A DNA stretch of 64,000 nucleotides from assembly GCF_035582795.1 (NCBI RefSeq), contig NC_134368.1:42213501-42277500 (forward strand). Direction: 5' to 3'. Below the pieces are notes generated by a model. It saw nothing but the letters and a program-made list of their open reading frames with translations, searched no databases and had not been told where the DNA came from. Source of the DNA: Mycteria americana. Lineage: Eukaryota; Chordata; Aves; Ciconiiformes; Ciconiidae. Made by a program: the position numbers and the translations under genes. Shown one piece after another: positions 14,601-25,425 of the stretch (positions are counted from its first letter, which is position 1; every line of letters begins with the position of its first letter).

Positions 14601-14689
14601 CATGGGACCTTGGAGTAATACCACAACACAGATGGATTTGGCCAGTACCTATAAAGAGAGGGGGTTTTTTACTTTTTTTTACTGATTGA
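8606..14689. other. AT-rich non-coding stretch
   Basis: Nothing is supported apart from the low-complexity tract at 9801-9880. The interval about 13820-14080 is somewhat richer in GC with several short overlapping open frames, but no CpG cluster, splice-framed exon or repeat is recognised there. Confidence 0.55.
9801..9880. repeat. A/T-rich low-complexity tract (AAATT-like units)
   Basis: Irregular tandem AAATT, AAAT and AACTAAATT units follow an A-run. It is built almost only of A and T with a few C and G interruptions. Origin by slippage is likely. Confidence 0.8.
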
Positions 14690-14800
14690 AGAATGGGATT
14701 AGGAGGCAGGACTTAGCGAATTCTATTCTCAGCTCTGCTGCTCGTTTATTGTGTGACTGTACGAGCCACAACCACATTAGAAAGTCTCGGCTTTCTCTGA
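14690..14800 (+). repeat. MIR/CORE-SINE-like fragment
   Basis: The segment reads AGGAGGCAGGACTT, then TTCTATTCTCAGCTCTGCTG, then TGTGTGACTGTACGAG. This follows the pattern of the CORE-SINE/MIR class seen in amniotes: GGACT, GGGTTCTATTCCCAGCTCTG, TGTGTGACCTTGGGCAAG. The order and spacing fit, which is stronger than any single word match. Divergence is high and the 3' LINE-related tail is not clear. Confidence 0.55.
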
Positions 14801-17012
14801 ATGCGTGCAGTGTAGTCCCATAGTAGCACTCTGAAAAGCCTGCACTCTGGGTGCAGTCCAGCAATCAAATGAGCAGATTCAGGCTCTGCAGCCGAGCTGG
14901 TGACTGCTCATTCTCCATCCAGTATTCTGTGGTCACCAGGGGAAATATTGCTCTTGGAGTTGCAAGAAGCTTCTGTAGCTGCAGGTCCCAAGTGGCTCTT
15001 GGAGTTTATTTTCTTTTTTAATTTAGTGTGGGCTGGCAGCCATGGAGGCTACTTTCACCTGGGTCAAGCCCTTAATGATGAAGGGAGTAATACTGGACTG
15101 ATTAGAAGCTATCACCCAGAATTCACACCCAGCTTACTGGTGGTGGTGAAGCCCTCACAGAGTAGTAAACACAAAGTCTAGTCTGCTGTTTAGGTTCCCC
15201 ACCAGCTGCATCAAATAGGCCATCAAATTAGTTTGATTTTTTCCCCATCGTTTTACGGTAATTACTTCCTGGAAGGCATTATCTTCAATAGGATCTACAG
15301 CAACTATTTTAGATGGGTTTTCATATTTGTTACTTACTGCTCACAAATCCATTTGCATTTAACAGTGGGCCATCAGTATGATTTATTAACAGTCCAATAA
15401 TGTAGGATCAGTATTTTAGTTTACTTTGTTTGTTTTATGTTTGGTTTCTTTATTACACTTTGGTAATGCTGCAATAAAGAAAGCATCCTGGTGCTTTTTC
15501 TATTTGTTTTATTAAACCTCTTTGCTGCAGGGTATTTGGCAGTTGTCATGTAGGTTCCCTTTTAATATACCAGCTGTACTTCATGCTTATTCATTTCCTC
15601 TGTCCTTAAATGTTCCTCAATAAACTAAACAAACTACTTATTAGAAGTAACTTCTAATGTAAAATTTGTATGCTCCCTTCAGTGCATCAGAAGCTGCTAT
15701 ACCTTTACTTTCTTTCTGATGACAAAATTACAAGCTTTATAAACACTGGAAATGTGTTTTTCAAAACATCAAAATGTACATTGTTATGTATGCAAATACT
15801 GCAGCTGGAATTTTTTGTTTGGAGCAGATAGACTGATTATTTTGCATCCCTTCACTGGACAGTTCTTTCCTTATTTTCAGCATTATTTACATGCAATAAG
15901 TATCGCATATAGCTGTTACATGGATAAACAAGTATGAAATAATTTTGAATAAACATAGATAAAGTAATTTTTCACTCAAATTTATTTTCTAGCTGGTGGT
16001 AGCAACTCCTGCATGCAACAATTTAGAGTCCAAATATCATTTGCAATAAAATCCCATTTTAAATGGGATTTAAAATCCCATTTTGCAAAATCCTGCAAAA
16101 AAGTGCAAAATTCCTCTAACCTGAATTAGTCTGGCCTTTATATTTGTCGGGAGTGTATATGCACTTCGTATGGCATTTCACGCGAATGCTATTATGATAC
16201 GGATAAGATACTCGTGAATTTAAGGGAATAGTTCTCATTATAATATTATTTCCTTAACGTTGAGGCTCATTCTGTGAAAACCGTGACATAATAGCCTGCC
16301 CTCTGCAGAGGCTGAGCTTTAGGCCACATGTACACTGCTAATGGTCACCTGAGCACATGCCTCTCCTGCTGAAGTGCCCTCAGGCCTCACCTCGCAGGCC
16401 TGCGTGGCACCTTTGACCTTTCCCAAATATACCCACATGGGCACTATATAAAGACTCTATTTATTCCAAAAGTCCTTGAAACACTCTTAAAGGCTTGTTG
16501 TTTGGCAGGCCCATCAAACACAACCCACAGACGTTTACAAGGGGCATGGCCTGTCTCAAGCTACTTTTTGCCATTACCTTCTAGGAACAGGACGGGACTT
16601 TCCAAGCTCTTCCCCTAGGTCAGTCTACAACCATCTTAAAGTTACCCAAAGCACTGGACAAGGTAGACTTCAAAGCTGGTCCCTGGCTCTCGGCCTCGTC
16701 CATCAGAATTCTGCAACTCTAAAGCTCTTCAACCAAACCAGGACTGGCTCTCTTTTGAAGTCACCAGCTTTATACATGTTCCAGGATGGGAAGGTCAGAA
16801 AAGATCTTTTTCTCATACATATGTCTAGGCTAAACACATTAAGGAATCCCTGCATCATCTCAACTCAGCTGATTCCTAGTAGTAGAGAGTCTTTTGCAGC
16901 AGGGCAACCCTTTCTGATGTTCTTTCCTCAGAAGAGTCAGGTAGAAAATGCAGGTGTGTGAAACGTGGTTGAGCATCTTTCTCTCCAACCATCTTTCTCT
17001 TCTTCTCCAGGA
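14801..17012. other. AT-rich non-coding stretch
   Basis: No gene or long repeat is recognised. A small perfect inverted repeat at 16049-16071 is listed separately. Confidence 0.55.
16049..16071. repeat. Short perfect inverted repeat
   Basis: The arms AAATCCCATTT and AAATGGGATTT (11 bp each) are separated by one T, and a third copy of ATCCCATTTT follows directly at 16075. It can form a small hairpin. No transcript or terminator role is implied in a eukaryotic context. Confidence 0.85.
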
Positions 17013-17053
17013 TTACACGTTACACTCTGAATTACACATTACACACATTACAC
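17013..17053. repeat. Cluster of five TTACAC motifs
   Basis: TTACAC occurs at 17013, 17020, 17032, 17039 and 17048, with start-to-start spacings of 7, 12, 7 and 9 bp. It is an irregular minisatellite-like cluster rather than a clean tandem array. It ends just before a perfect palindrome. Confidence 0.8.
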
Positions 17054-17054
17054 T

Positions 17055-17078
17055 CCAATTTCTGGAGCCAGAAATTGG
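17055..17078. repeat. Perfect 24-bp palindrome with 2-nt centre
   Basis: The left arm CCAATTTCTGG (17055-17065) and the right arm CCAGAAATTGG (17068-17078) are exact reverse complements around AG. It lies directly after the TTACAC cluster. It could be a remnant of a terminal inverted repeat or a chance site, and no transposon body is recognised. Confidence 0.9.
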
Positions 17079-17589
17079 TGACAACTTGGCCTAGTTGGAT
17101 CTAACGAGCTTCTTTCTCTGCCCTCTCCTCAGGAAATTACATGTCTTAAAATACAGGGGAAGTTAAGTAGGTGATTTAAATCTGAAATGAGGATTTCTGC
17201 TAGACTCATCTGCATTACTAGATGGCATACTTAGTTATGCCAAAGTAGGACTGCTATTGCCTTACTATATCAATTCTTGTATATTGGAAAATAACACCCA
17301 AATGTGTAAATTAATAGAAGCTGTGTTGCCTGCTTTCTTCCACAAAAATAATTCTTTTTAAAAAAGCAGACTGGAAGAAGCCATGATCCCACAGCAATAT
17401 CAAGCGTGTTTTGACCACACCTCAGGAAAGTTTGTCAAAGTGGTTCTTTGGCAAATCTCCCTTATTCCACACTGAGTATATTACTTTTAGTTCTATTACT
17501 GGTGGAGAAGGATATTTTTTTCTTTATCTCCACAAAAATTTTTCTATGTTGGAGTACTGTTATTCTGTGTATTCTCTGTCTTCTTTCGC

Positions 17590-18505
17590 CTCCAATTCAT
17601 GTTTTTCGGACCATTATCTGATCATTCTCATCATTCCTTCTTGTCCTGCCAATACCCTTCAGTTGTTCCAAATCTTTTTATGGCCACCGTAACCCAGTCC
17701 AAAGTGTTAAGCAACATGTACAGAGTCCTTCACACGATGATATGTTTTCACAACTCTTCTTTGTATATAACTCGGTTGGACAATAGCTTTTTTTACATGT
17801 CTACACTTTTTTGTTCATGTTTATATTCACCATATGGTCCACTGACCCACCATGCAGAACTGCTTACTGTGTTTTTTCCCTTCCTGCAGTTGGGGATTGA
17901 TTTATTCTAGCTCCAGTGTAGGTCTTTATATTGTACTTTGTGAATTATATCCTAGCTACACCAGACGACCTCTCCAGTTTGTTGAGGTCACCTCAAATAC
18001 TAATCTGGACTCTCCAAGTTGTTTGATGGCCCACAGGGACAAAGACATGTATTCACTCCAAAGACTCCTAGCAATGGTAGCCCTGGACCCTGGATAGATT
18101 CCCGCAGGTGCCTGGGTGATGGACCCTTCCAGTCTGACAGTAACTCCAGTCTAACAGCTATTCGTACAGGATAGTTTACCCATTGTTCATCCACCTGAAA
18201 ACAATTTCATTTCCTCCGTATCACACTGCTTTGCTTCTGAGAATGCCACTTGAGATCATGCAAAAAACTTTTCTATATTCAAACTGTATCATATCTACTG
18301 CTCCTTTCTATTCACAAGGCCATTAGCAGAAGGAATCTGACAAATATTGCTTGACATTATTGATTCTTGACAAATCCTTTTAAGTTGTTTCTGATCGCCT
18401 TGTACTTTTATTTCTGCTTACAGACATTACTTATTCTGGTATTTTCAGGAAATGGAAGTCAGTTTGATTGGTCTATAAGTCCGTAAAGCCTCATTTTTAA
18501 AAAAC
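17590..18505 (-). mobile_element. Ancient CR1-like LINE fragment (reverse-transcriptase end), antisense
   Basis: Read on the plus strand, a long ordered series of segments matches the antisense of the 3' half of amniote CR1-type LINE ORF2. It includes ATTCTCATCATTCC (17626), GACAATAGCTTTTTTTACA (17780), ATATGGTCCACTGACCC (17833) and CTCCAGTTTGTTGAGGTCA (17971). It continues with CTGGATAGATTCCCGCAGG (18089), CCCTTCCAGTCTGACAG (18124), TTCATCCACCTG (18186), CTTGACAAATCC (18366) and AGTCAGTTTGATTGGTCTAT (18457). Order and spacing are kept over about 900 bp, so the call does not rest on any one word. Frames are fully decayed, which indicates an old insertion. Both ends are truncated and borders are approximate. 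Its subfamily is not determined. Confidence 0.82.
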
Positions 18506-18835
18506 AGCTAGCATGTGCTGACCTAGGACCAGCCACTGCGGTGAGCTTCACTACCCATGAAGGGTTGAGGTGGACATACAGTCCTGGAACCATAACCCAC
18601 CGTTGTGATGAAACCCCAGTCTTTCCTCCTCACACTGCACCAGCCAGCTGTGCAGATGCTCCCTGTGCATGCCTGCTCCCTCCCCTTTTTTCTGTCCTCA
18701 GCCCTACTCAGGAATTACCCAAAATCTGTTTCAGAGAACACTCATGTAAGATGGCTGAACCTGTTATAAAGTCTCCATCCTCCTTAGAGGGGCTATTTGT
18801 ACTTCTTTTTTTTCCCCCTTGCTTTTTAAGTGCTA

Positions 18836-19122
18836 CCTTTTTCTTTTTTCTCTTTTCTTTTCTTTTCTTTTCTTTTCTTTTCTTTTCTTTTCTTTTCTTT
18901 TCTTTTCTTTTCTTTTCTTTTCTTTTCTTTTCCTTTCTTTTCTTTTCTTTTCTTTTCTTTTCTTTTCTTTTCTTTTCTTTTCTTTTCTTTTCTTTTCTTT
19001 TCTTTCCTTTCCTTTCCTTTCCTTTCCTTTCCTTTCCTTTCCTTTCCTTTCCTTTCCTTTCCTTTCCTTTCCTTTCCTTTCCTTTCCTTTTTTCTTTTCT
19101 TTTCTTTTCCTTTCTTTTTCCC
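18836..19122. repeat. Uninterrupted polypyrimidine tract, (TTTTC)n / (TTTCC)n
   Basis: This is a 287-nt run with no purine on the plus strand. TTTTC pentamers fill about 18852-19003 with one TTTCC interruption near 18930. A homogeneous TTTCC block follows at about 19004-19090, then TTTTC-like units to 19120. Long homopurine-homopyrimidine stretches with mirror symmetry can adopt triplex (H-DNA) structure and often vary in length. Several long open frames on both strands here are artefacts of the pentamer repeat, which lacks stop codons in most frames. Confidence 0.97.
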
Positions 19123-20349
19123 AACTACTTTTGCTTTGTGGAAAGCCAAAATCAAAGCAAGCAGTTTCTACATGTGACCTGAAAATAACGACTCCTCAAG
19201 TTGCTCTTCCTTCCTGGAAAAAATAATTTTGTTGTCTCGGGCAGTCTGCCAGGAAAGACCAAGCTCCAGTGTATTGAAAACATCATCAAGGACAGAGAAA
19301 GCTCAATTCCTGAGAAACTGAGAGGGAGAGCATTGAGAGGGAGGCTGCAGCTTTGAGAGGTAAGGTGGCCTCTTCAGCATCTTGGATCCATTTCCTCAAG
19401 AGTCTTAAATAGAACGAAGAAGACTTTAGTCAGCAGTGTGCCAATGAAGAAAACTGAAAATTAGGATGATGTGTGCTATGATCTGTTTTAGTGAGTGGGA
19501 GACAGAGCAAAGAGGGAGGCATGGGATTAGGCTGCCATTGGGCCAGTCACAGTTCATTCTATAGCCTTGTTTGGGGTCTTTTTTTAGGGGAAATTGTAAT
19601 GTATTTGTTATAAGAATTTATGATAAAGAAGTTGCAGAACAATAATGAATATCCCTGTGTACTCATGTTATAACTATCTAGTATATTTTTTGTTTAAAAT
19701 AATTGCTCTTCAGTTTCTTCTAGCCAGAAACATGGAATGATGATCAATGAGTTACGTTGCCAATCATTTAATAAACATTCTCAACCTAACCTTAAATGAA
19801 TAAATGACTAGTGAAATGACTGGAGCAAATGTCATCAATCAATCTCATATACCCAATATGTAAGCTGTTTCAATGGAGTAAAACATATGGTTGTAGTTTA
19901 AAAAGAAAATCCTTTGGAAAAGTTCGTACAACTTTGCTTAAATAGAAGCTAATCTTTGACATAATCCAATATGAAGAGGGTGAGAGAGATTTGTTTCCTT
20001 CTGATGTGATTATAGAGCCTAGCTTTGAAAGAGTCTTTTCCAAATGTTTTATAAGTCACAGTAAAGTACTTTGGTGGGAAAAAAATAAAGGGGAAAAAAA
20101 GAATTAAATAATATGTAACAATTGCTAAGGATAACAGAGTTAGGGTGATGGAAAAATTATCACCTAGGAAGCAAGCACCCATATTATCCTCTCTCTGCAG
20201 TGTTGGGAGTCTAAGGACATCAGTTATCACTCAAGATTTAGATCATCACTTAATGTAGGGAGTGACATAAAATTCTCCAGAGAGAGCTACGTGTAGCCTG
20301 GGCTGCAGCATCAGCAGGAAAGCTAGCATCACAACTCCGCGTCCTTGCT

Positions 20350-20383
20350 GAAAATTAACTCTATTTCTGCTGAAACCAGGACA
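20350..20383 (-). mobile_element. Terminal fragment matching the LTR of the 55-kb retrovirus
   Basis: These 34 bp align without gaps to the outer tip of the LTR at 55774-55807, with 30 of 34 identical by eye. They share GAAAATTAACTCTAT and TGAAACCAGGACA, with the differences confined to the middle six bases. As in that copy the LTR reads on the minus strand, starting TGTCCTGGTTTC. The rest of an LTR is not seen next to it. It is either the stub of a decayed solo LTR or a short shared motif. Confidence 0.55.
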
Positions 20384-22105
20384 CCAGGACAGAAGTAGGA
20401 ATGGATGGCACTGTGCAAGATACTTTGCCCTCTCTCCAAAAGTGCTTGTCACCAGAGCAGGCTGAGTGAAGTATAGCATACTGCCCATGACACTGGCTGG
20501 AGAAGGCAAGAAAACCAAGTGGAAGAGCACAATTACAAAACCCATATTGGCTTTTGAGACAAAACTGTGATTGTCTTTTTCTGTGAAAGGCAGATCATTA
20601 CATGCCGCTCTTACGCAAAATCTCTTCATTTTAAGTAAAAACATCAGTGTGAGCCTTTCCTTGGTTGTTGGGCAACAAAAAATATTTTTCACGAGCATCT
20701 GAACTCACTTCTACTCTCAAACTTCATAGCTGAGTGGAACAAAATGTGGGAAAGAGTTTTAAATGTAGGTATTTTTTTATCTGTTTAGAAATGGAAGGAG
20801 AGCAAAATTAGAACTGAAATATATAAAAATTGATATGAAAACTGCAGTTGTGTGATGTATGATGTGCTCTGAAAATGACCAATATTTATATGCACTCTAC
20901 TGAGAGTTATGCATCAAAGTGGATGCGGAAATTTTCTTTACTATCAAAGGGAATGCCTTTTAGTATATAGTCTCATAAACTGACCCATGCTTTCTTTTTA
21001 GACTGCTATTCTTATTTTTATCATAACATTTCTTGGGTATTTTCCCATCTATATATATCCCATAATGATAATCTAAACAGCAGACAGATTTAAGTAGTTT
21101 AAATAAAAACTTCATTTATAAGAACAGAACGTGACAATGAATATATAATTTAAGCATTTTTCTGAAAAGATTAAAACAAAGGTATTTTCATTAAAAATTC
21201 CTATGGGATGCTCCTGCTCCAGGCTCTCATCTTGCTGTTGACAATGCGTATTATATTAAGCAGCAAACGGAAAGTTGTCACCAGTTTTAGTTCTGCAAGA
21301 TTTAGTGCTGTACTGAAACAAACTGCACAGCTGATCGGACTAAAAGCAAAGGTCGCTTTGCCATACCAGATCAGTGAAATCCTAAACAACAAATAGGGTT
21401 ATTTTTTAAATCTTAAACATTATTACAGTCCAAAGTTAGTTAATTTCCCACTAAAAGTGATTTAGTTCCTAAGTCACTTGAAAATAAGATAGACACATAC
21501 CTAGATCACTCAGGCTTCATCTATCAAAATCAATCACCATCACTTTTAAATAATACCTTTAATTTTTAATCTGGCAGTAGCTGTCTGGAAAAGTGTTCCA
21601 TTCTCCCTGCCTCCAAATAGTAAGAAAAAAGTAATATTTTTATTTTAAAGAAATCAAATGTTCATCATTAGAGCAAATAAATAATAAATCCTCTTAAATA
21701 TAACTATTTTTAAACATGTAAATTTGAGAAACAACCAAATCAAAAAAAAAGGAAAGGGAAATTGTTCTGGTACTTCTAAACTCATACAACTGTGAAGAGC
21801 ATTATAATTCATGTGTTAATTTACAGGTTTCATTCCTGTCTCACATTATGCCGGACCCCCAAATTTTAGGTTGCTTGGGGTCTCAGATTTTAGTTTTTCA
21901 AACAGAAATAGAATATATAGCTTACTTACAAAAAAGAATAACATGCAAGTCAGACTGCTTTCGTGGAGTACAAATACTTGCGAATGTCCTAAATGCTTGA
22001 ACTTCTTTGGTAAACTTTGGAAAGCTCTGGAAACCATGATTAATGTCTAATCAGAGTCGCTGTAAAGGGAAAACCAAAACCCGCAGGCTATATTCAGAAC
22101 CTTCT

Positions 22106-22129
22106 GGCATTCCCCAGGTTGGGAATGCC
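22106..22129. repeat. Short inverted repeat
   Basis: GGCATTCCC (22106-22114) and GGGAATGCC (22121-22129) are exact reverse complements separated by CAGGTT. It can form a 9-bp stem with a 6-nt loop. No surrounding RNA gene is recognised, so it may be fortuitous. Confidence 0.75.
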
Positions 22130-25100
22130 ATTGTAATTGTTGCTTGCCTAAGTGAAGAACCTTCTCAGGAGTGTTTGGGAACAGGGCTGTCTGCCACAGC
22201 TAATAACTCACTCAGTATCTACCCCTCCAGAATCGTAATGCTCCAGCCCCAACCGCGCGCCTGCTCCGTATGACAAAGCGGCTGATGAATGGTAAGAGCG
22301 AGCAGAAATGGTAATGAGTCTTGGGATTCAGGGGGACACTACCCACCTTATGTGTTGGAAGAATTTATGAAGATAACATGACATACTAATATATTTTTAC
22401 AGCCCAAGCAAGATATTTTATGCCAGCTGTGGGATCCACACGTAGTTTATCAATATAACTTCCAAGACCTTTCCCCTTTTTTCTCTGTGCTTGTACATAG
22501 TATTATTATCAAAGTAGGTAAAAGCAAGTTGTTAAATAGAAAACTTGCGAACATGAAGAGAAACACTTTTGCTTCTTTTTTTGATTTTTTTTAGATCCAT
22601 TTTGAACAGTAATAAAGAAGGCGCAACACCTTTCATGTATAAAATCTCTCCCTTGCAATTATACACTTCTCTTTAACCCTAATTTCTCTCCTGGTGCATT
22701 GGTGGATACAAAATATTCTATACAGCAATGTCATTGTATGTTTCACAGACTCTTCAGCAAATTTTAAAACAGTGATTAACATCACCAGACCTGATTTTTG
22801 CTATAAAACTAGTGCAGCTGCCTGACTTGCAAATCTTGTTTGCAAAACTCTAACACTGACATGAAGTTCTTGTCAGTCCTCTGTAACTGCAGCTGCTATA
22901 GATACCAGCCAACTATTTGAGGGCTATGTGAGATTTAACATATTTGATTGACTTAACGCCAATCAATGAGCTGATTTTCAAGTAACTGACTTCCTGCTTT
23001 AATGGTTAAACAGAAGTAATAATTTAAAAGAAGCAATATTTTAAAAATGCAAAAAAACTATTTGACCACTAGGCAATGAAGTACATAACAAGTAGCCTGA
23101 CATTTCTATTAGATTATTTTGTCTAATTCACAAAACACAGAAGCTATCACTGTGTGACAGTAAGGAATTCCAAATTTCAGAATAATCATCCAGACAACAG
23201 TGACACAAAAATCCACATCATACTTAAAATATGGGTTTCTTCCAAAACCACATGCACACCAACTGTAAAGCCTTCCTAACTGCTTTTCCCCGCAACCCCT
23301 GATCATATCACACCTCTAAAACAGGCCCAAGGAAGTGGGTTACACTGTATGGGTTAGTATTTCTTTTTGGTGTGTTTTGCAGGCTTGAGCTGTGGGGGGA
23401 AGTCTACATGTTTAACTGTTACACAATCAAATAAAAAGAAAGGTGCAGAGCATAAAAAACTCCTTTCAAATCAAATTAATATATTAAATTCATTAAAATA
23501 TTTCTTTCCATTTCCCTTTCTCTTCCCCTTCCCCCTTTTCTTCTACTCTCTTTTCTTTTCTTGTAGAAAATCAGCATTAATGGAAAGAAAAAAACCAAAA
23601 GAAATTGCTATGTTTTCAGGTGGATGACAGTAAACACACAGGTTAGCTTTGTTTGAGTTAGATAGAAAGGACGCAAGGTTTTAAACCAAGGAAATGAGTA
23701 ATTCAACATGACCAGGAAAATGGATACTTTGATACATACCTAATTTTGTTTTATGGTGCTTTATAACGCATAATCAAATTCCACAACAGTAAATGTGGAT
23801 TAAGTCAATGGTGAAAACAGATTGTTAATGAAAATATAATAGGTTTATGCTCATTTCCCAGGAGATTACTCTTTCACTGTACAACAGCTTATAAATTTAT
23901 AGTGATCTAAAGTGAAATTACATTTCTTGGAATTTTCAAAGCCAACAATGGTATTCAGCCCCAGATTTAAAGGAAACCATTAGTCTTGGTCTGTCATGTG
24001 CATCAAGGTTTAGAAGGCAGTACACTGTTACATCACTGAACCTGTGCCAAATATCCCAAAAGGAAAGCAGAAGAGCCATACATCTGGCCTGCAACTTTGC
24101 CAGCTACACTGTCATGTCTGCAGCCCAGGCAGATATGGTAAAAGGCGCACGCTGAATACCTTCGCCCGTGCTGCAGAGGTGAGAATGTGATGGCAGAATT
24201 ATGCCGAGGCCCCTACAAATTTCTTCTGGGAAGAATTTCAATCGTAACTGACCATGACCATGACCCCAATCCCACATCAAGGCTTCACCGGTGCTCAGGA
24301 GTGAGGCTACATATTTCTTAGTGTAGGATTGGAGTCCAAATACAAATTGAAATTTGCTCTGTCTTCCTATGTATCCCGTATGTTTGAACCATATTGTCAG
24401 CATCTGTTTAGATGAATCTAGTGAGTCAGGAATTTTCCAATGAAACCGTGTTTTACTAGAAAGACAGCAGTTTATCAAGACTGAAATTTTGTGGCACTGT
24501 GCCAGACTTTGTCAAAAAGCTTTCAGGTCCTTGATAGCTTTCAGTGAGAGAAAGAACCTGCAGCCCTGAATATCTAGTTCAAGTCACCACCCCATCTAAT
24601 ATGTATTCATATGTAAAGACATATCTACTGTAAACTGGGCTATCATACTTTCATTCTGTGGACAAGTCCACCTTTTCAGTTTGGAAATTTTATTTAATTG
24701 AAGAAGAGTTTGGCTGTTTGTTTGTACTTTCGGGTCATCTGGTACTCTGAAATAAAGAAATGGCTCAGCTGGGCTGTCGAACACCTGGAAATTGTGAGCA
24801 AATGACCACTACATGTGAGCAGATCAACTGCATGGCACATGAACCCATGTTTCCACTGGGGCTTTCCCATAGTTATTTGGGATGTCCGGTTCCCCGGGGC
24901 AATGTCTAGTAGCCATACCCAAATGAGCTGGCTTTGGTATCTTTATATGTCTCCCTATTAAGCTACATAACTCTTCCCAGAGCAGAGCAACCCCAGCTGG
25001 ATGGATTGGAAAACCTATCATGTGTGCTCCTGGATGTGGAGCGCATAGCTGAGACTTACGCGTCCCCCATCTGTGTGAATGCTTCCAACCTGCGAGGTCT

Positions 25101-25329
25101 GAGGTGCACTTTCTAGGCAATCTTATGGGAGCTGTCTGCTGTGAACGCTGCCACAAGGCACGTCTGTGTATTAGCCCAACCATACCTGCAGCTCTCCCAT
25201 ATCCATACCTTATCAAACCTGTTAAATTCACCTTGGTCTGCCTTCAGCAATAAACACCTCCAAACTTCATGAATTTCCCTGATGTGGCAAATGTTTCAAG
25301 GAGGAAAATGTTTTCAGCTCATTCTGGTT

Positions 25330-25425
25330 AATTCTTGGGAGCAAGAACTGTCTCTATCTATGATGTTCAGCACTGCCAACAAGAGCAGTACTCTATAAAT
25401 TGGTAATAATAACACACATAATAAG
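25330..25425 (+). repeat. Ancient amniote interspersed repeat (fragment 1)
   Basis: The pattern GGGAGCAAGAACTGTCTCTA, then GTTCAGCACTGCCAACA, then ACTCTATAAATTGGTAATAA fits an old sauropsid repeat. Its members read roughly 'ttggggcagggactgtctc', 'tacagcgcctagcacaatg', '..ataataataa'. It appears to be the opposite orientation of the fragment near 35 kb. Confidence 0.5.

Larger units (their letters stand above)
19123..25329. other. AT-rich non-coding stretch
   Basis: No gene is supported. It contains a 34-bp LTR-tip match at 20350-20383 and an imperfectly spaced palindrome at 22106-22129, both listed separately. Open frames at 20246-20698 and 24104-24478 (minus strand) show no recognised domain. 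Confidence 0.55.

Noticed and set aside
17411..18194. Several frames of 60-100 codons (plus and minus strand)
   Set aside because: They lie within or beside the decayed antisense CR1-like element. The plus-strand frames are antisense to its former coding strand.
18541..19226. Long open frames on both strands (up to 213 codons) of Phe/Ser/Leu- or Lys/Glu/Arg-rich protein
   Set aside because: They are translations of the TTTTC/TTTCC pentamer array, which has no stop codons in most frames. Composition is wholly repeat-driven and all frames are open at once.
20246..20698. 150-codon minus-strand frame
   Set aside because: It runs across the LTR-tip match and unique DNA with no domain. Passing through a non-coding LTR end argues against a gene.
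24824..25231. 135-codon minus-strand frame, overlapping a 60-codon plus-strand frame
   Set aside because: No domain recognised, and no splice-site or start context that would set it apart. Probably chance in a GC-richer patch.
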